Assembly (NCBI GenBank): GCA_031281765.1
Contig: JAITEX010000104.1
Location: forward strand, 1 to 8,471
Reading direction: 5' to 3'
Origin: Eubacteriales Family XIII. Incertae Sedis bacterium
GTDB lineage: Bacteria > Bacillota > Clostridia > Peptostreptococcales > Anaerovoracaceae
DNA: 8,471 bases
This document shows, in pieces, positions 5,925 to 8,471 of this stretch. The notes under the pieces were generated by a model. It searched no databases. It was not told the origin of the DNA and saw only the letters and a program-made list of their open reading frames with translations. Numbering within the stretch: position 1 is the stretch's first letter; the number at the start of each line of letters is the position of its first letter. The position numbers and the translations under genes were made by a program.

Positions 5925-8084
5925 ATGCAAAAGTCTCCCCGGGTGTCGGTGATAATACCGGTGTACAATAATGAGGCATATCTTCAGGAGTGTCTGGACT
6001 CCGTATACAATCAGACGTTTGATGATTATGAGATCATAATTATCGACGACGGGTCCACGGATTCGACGCCGCACATCATTGAGCGGAATATCGCGTCTGC
6101 GGGCCGCAATCTTCTCTCGTTCCGCCAGCCTAATACGGGCGCGGGCGCCGCCCGCAATCGAGGTATAAACATGGCAAGCGGAGAGTATCTGTTTTTTCTC
6201 GACGCGGACGATTTTATAGAGGACCAGGCGTTTGAGATTCTCGTAAAGCACGCGGATGAGAGCGGGGCGGATTTCGTCCATTGCCATCATAAATTTTATA
6301 ACGACGAGAAAAAGACCTATTCATTCCGCCTCTACGAAAAATACAGCTGCAAAGATGAACTGACCGGAGGTGAGTGCGACGAGTTTCTCCGTTCCACCTA
6401 TTATTTTTCAGTGACAAACCTCTATCGCCGTTCGTTCCTTATGGAACATGACATCCGGTATAAAAACCAAAAGGTCTATGAGGACTGGATATTTATCGTC
6501 AAAGCGGTCACTTCCGCGGAAAAAATATCGCTGCTGTCATCCCCGCTCTATACCGCGCGGGTCAGCCCCGAGTCAACGACGAGGCTCTACCATGATTCCG
6601 ATGAGCATTTCAAGGGATACCTTTCCGCGGTCAAGAGCTGTCTTGAAGTATTCCGTCCGCGCACCAAAGATTCCTTAGGGTATTTGATCAGCGGGTTTAT
6701 CAGAAGGTTTTTCATCTACTACAGGGTGCGCATACCCCGCAGCCTGCGGCGCCGGCTCATAAAAGAGACCGTGGACCTGCTGCAGCCCTATGAATTCACC
6801 ATGCCCGCCGATGAGCGGCGAATGATGAAAATTTTCACGCAAAAGAGAGTCATTCAGGACCGCCGCTACTTCTTCTTTTTCTGCCTTGTCCAGCTGTACT
6901 ACCTGCTTGAGGTTTTAAGGAAATCGAAGGCGCTTGTGAAAAGGCTCCTGGGTAAATGGAGCATGAAAAAGAACGCGGTTTCGATAGCGGATATGCTTGG
7001 GCGCGTGCTATACCGCAACCCCGGCGACGTCATTCTGTTCTTCGGCTTTGATTTCCGCTATGCCGGAAATTCCCGCTATCTCTTTGATGCGATGGTTCAC
7101 GACGAGCGGTTTGCCGGTAAGAAGATATTCTTCGCGACAAATGATACGTCGGTTGACAAGGCGCAGAGAGTCTCGCCGAGGTCAATTAAGCTCATCGCTC
7201 TGATCCGTTCCGCGAACCTGCTTATAGCCGAGTCGTGGATACCTCAGTTGTTCAAAAAGCCGGAGGGCGCGACGTGGCTGCAGCTGTGGCATGGCACGCC
7301 GCTCAAGAAGATGCTTTTTGACAGCAATGAAACAGACATCGTGGAAATCAACCATGCGCATAAGCGCGTCAATTATGCAAATATTCTCAGGTGGGACTAT
7401 ATGATTGCGGATAGCGCGGCCGCGGCCCGTATATTCAGGACGTCATTCCTTATAGCCAAGGACAAGCTCTTGCAAACCGGCTACCCGCGCGTCAAATGGC
7501 TTATCGAGCATAAGGATGATGTCCGGCTGAAGGAATCGATTCGAAACAGGCTGGGGTTTGGCGACAAGCCGGTGGTACTTTACGCGCCGACCTGGCGGGA
7601 TTATAACTACGGGAAAACCGCCGAGGAATCGGATTTCGGCTACAGCCTTGATCTTACGGGGCTTGCGGGCGAGCTTGGCAATGAATATATCGTCGCCTAT
7701 AAGGATCATGAGTATCTGACCAAGTTGCCGATACGGGGTTGCCGGGATGTCTCGGATTGCGAGATAGAAGAACTGCTTCTGATAGCGGACTATCTGATTA
7801 CCGATTATTCGTCGGTACTGTTCGACGCGTTCCCGATAGACCTGCCGGTCATACTCTACGCAAGTGATTTCGACAGGTTCCAGAATTCGCGGGGGGTTTA
7901 CGAGAACATATGGGACGATCTTCATGGTTTTATTGAAAACGATGTTCCCGGCATCGCAAGCAGAATAGCGAAGTATGAACCCGGCGCGGCCTACCGGGAG
8001 TTCCGGAATACGTATTGCTACGATCCTAAGATTGATGTGGTCGACTTCATTTTGAAACATACTTGTGAAGAACATGCCCTTTAG
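5925..8084 (+). CDS. Fused GT2 glycosyltransferase and TagF-like CDP-glycerol glycerophosphotransferase
   Basis: A 719-residue two-domain enzyme predicted to attach a sugar and polyol-phosphate units to a teichoic-acid-like polymer at the cytoplasmic face. Domain 1 (about 1-340) is a GT2: SVIIPVYN near 8-15, DDGSTDST at 41-48, AARNRG near 76-81, DADD at 93-96 and YEDW at 185-188, all intact. Domain 2 (about 361-715) is TagF/TarF-like (GT-B fold): QLWHGTPLKKM with H456, YAPTWRD at 553-559, KDHEYL with H595, and the phosphate-binding TDYSSVLFD at 626-634. The 139-residue spacing of H456 and H595 closely matches the catalytic histidine pair known in TagF (H444 and H584). The basic segment at about 335-360 links the domains. 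The start follows the previous stop by 6 nt, with AAAGGA at 5910-5915 as ribosome-binding site. Whether it transfers glycerol-phosphate or another polyol or phosphate group is not visible. Confidence 0.87.
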   Translation: MQKSPRVSVIIPVYNNEAYLQECLDSVYNQTFDDYEIIIIDDGSTDSTPHIIERNIASAGRNLLSFRQPNTGAGAARNRGINMASGEYLFFLDADDFIEDQAFEILVKHADESGADFVHCHHKFYNDEKKTYSFRLYEKYSCKDELTGGECDEFLRSTYYFSVTNLYRRSFLMEHDIRYKNQKVYEDWIFIVKAVTSAEKISLLSSPLYTARVSPESTTRLYHDSDEHFKGYLSAVKSCLEVFRPRTKDSLGYLISGFIRRFFIYYRVRIPRSLRRRLIKETVDLLQPYEFTMPADERRMMKIFTQKRVIQDRRYFFFFCLVQLYYLLEVLRKSKALVKRLLGKWSMKKNAVSIADMLGRVLYRNPGDVILFFGFDFRYAGNSRYLFDAMVHDERFAGKKIFFATNDTSVDKAQRVSPRSIKLIALIRSANLLIAESWIPQLFKKPEGATWLQLWHGTPLKKMLFDSNETDIVEINHAHKRVNYANILRWDYMIADSAAAARIFRTSFLIAKDKLLQTGYPRVKWLIEHKDDVRLKESIRNRLGFGDKPVVLYAPTWRDYNYGKTAEESDFGYSLDLTGLAGELGNEYIVAYKDHEYLTKLPIRGCRDVSDCEIEELLLIADYLITDYSSVLFDAFPIDLPVILYASDFDRFQNSRGVYENIWDDLHGFIENDVPGIASRIAKYEPGAAYREFRNTYCYDPKIDVVDFILKHTCEEHAL

Positions 8085-8089
8085 ATATA

Positions 8090-8098
8090 TGTTAGAAT
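8090..8098 (+). promoter_or_regulatory. Extended -10 promoter of the choline-binding-protein gene
   Basis: TGTTAGAAT is a TGn extended -10 element (TAGAAT at 8093-8098), with no convincing -35 at the right distance. It lies just after the glycosyltransferase stop and predicts transcription from about 8105 with a short leader carrying the ribosome-binding site. No terminator hairpin is visible between the two genes, so read-through from the operon is also likely. Confidence 0.45.
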
Positions 8099-8127
8099 AA
8101 AAACGTATCGGTATTGGGATTCGCCAC

Positions 8128-8134
8128 GTGGAGG
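8128..8134 (+). promoter_or_regulatory. Shine-Dalgarno deciding the choline-binding-protein start
   Basis: GTGGAGG sits 5 nt before the ATG at 8140. The in-frame GTG at 8128 is part of this site, so the ATG at 8140 is the better start; it also leaves a proper signal peptide. Confidence 0.75.
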
Positions 8135-8139
8135 CATTT

Positions 8140-8471
8140 ATGAACATACAAGCAAGAAAAACAGGTATAACGATACTATCGGGCATTGTCATAGCGGCGG
8201 TGCTGCTCGCGACGCCCGGTCTTGTTCCCGAACGCAGCCCGTTGTCGGCGGCCCCGGCCTACGCGGCAAAGACGTCCGGCTGGGAAAAGCAGAACAACGG
8301 TACGTGGAAATATTACGTTAAAAGCAAGGCTGTCACCGGTTGGCAGCAAATCGGCGGCAAATGGTATTTCTTCTCGTCAAACTGAGCGATGAAAAGCGGC
8401 TGGCTGAAAAACGGCGGCACATGGTACTATCTCGGCAAGGCTTCCGACGCGGTGATGAAGACCGGCTGGCT
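8140..8471 (+). pseudogene. Secreted choline-binding-repeat protein with in-frame TGA (3' partial)
   Basis: The start of a secreted wall-attached protein with CW_binding_1 (choline-binding) repeats, which in pneumococcal CbpA/LytA-type proteins bind phosphocholine on teichoic acid. From the ATG at 8140: signal peptide MNIQARKTG followed by a hydrophobic core (about 10-26) and a likely cleavage after AYA in PAYAAKT. Repeats follow: GWEKQNNGTWKYYVKSKAVT, then GWQQIGGKWYFFSSN, then TGA at 8383-8385. The same frame then carries on as AMKSGWLKNGGTWYYLGK and further GW units to the window end. The TGA falls at the position where these repeats normally have Gly before xMKxGW, so a GGA-to-TGA change explains it. 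As read, translation gives only 81 residues. It may be a true pseudogene, a sequencing error, or a read-through product. The phosphocholine genes next door support a choline-binding role. Confidence 0.75.

Noticed and set aside
8128..8130. GTG start for the choline-binding protein
   Set aside because: The GTG is part of the GTGGAGG Shine-Dalgarno for the ATG at 8140, and has no ribosome-binding site of its own.
8383..8385. Genetic-code reassignment (TGA = Gly) or selenocysteine at the internal TGA
   Set aside because: The fused licCA gene and the permease gene both end in TGA exactly at the junction with the next gene, and no other long frame contains an internal TGA. Glycine, not a redox residue, is expected at this position, and no hairpin resembling a SECIS element is evident in the few bases available downstream.
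1..8471. CRISPR arrays, tRNA or rRNA genes, insertion sequences
   Set aside because: No regularly spaced repeats, no tRNA-like cloverleaf or rRNA-like stretch and no transposase motif were seen. Coding genes fill the window apart from gaps of 55 nt or less.

Overview
The window is a GC-rich, almost fully coding stretch with all genes on the + strand. It looks like part of a cell-envelope phosphocholine / polyol-phosphate glycopolymer locus. The choline-binding (CW_binding_1-type) repeats at the right end and the TagF-like domain favour a Gram-positive anaerobe. GC-rich gut Clostridia or Coriobacteriia would fit, but no rRNA or other lineage marker is present and I cannot fix the taxon. TGA is an ordinary stop here: the first two genes end in TGA exactly where the next gene begins.

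Layout, left to right: (1) the 3' part of a fused LicC-LicA protein (CTP:phosphocholine cytidylyltransferase plus choline kinase), cut by the window edge; (2) a LicB-like DMT-family choline permease overlapping it by 4 nt (ATGA); (3) a 90-aa winged-helix-like protein 2 nt further on; (4) a 695-aa polytopic membrane protein with an extracellular sulfatase / phosphoglycerol-transferase-type (alkaline phosphatase superfamily) domain; (5) a family 2 glycosyltransferase; (6) a 719-aa fusion of a paralogous family 2 glycosyltransferase with a CDP-glycerol:polyol-phosphate glycerophosphotransferase (TagF) domain; (7) after a 55-nt gap with its own extended -10 promoter, a secreted choline-binding-repeat protein interrupted by an in-frame TGA, with the same repeat series continuing beyond it to the window end.

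The genes suggest one process. LicB imports choline, LicA phosphorylates it and LicC activates it to CDP-choline. The two glycosyltransferases and the TagF domain would build a glycosylated polyol-phosphate polymer, the membrane sulfatase-type enzyme would modify it outside the membrane, and the choline-binding protein would dock on the phosphocholine. The usual phosphocholine transferase LicD is not in the window.

Features beyond ordinary genes: a TATAAT box directly followed by a perfect 14-bp palindrome centred on the start codon of the sulfatase-type gene, which lacks a Shine-Dalgarno sequence (possible leaderless, operator-controlled internal promoter); two GC-rich hairpins sharing an identical 19-bp core inside the same gene but translated in different frames; and the nonsense codon that replaces a conserved glycine in the choline-binding repeat.
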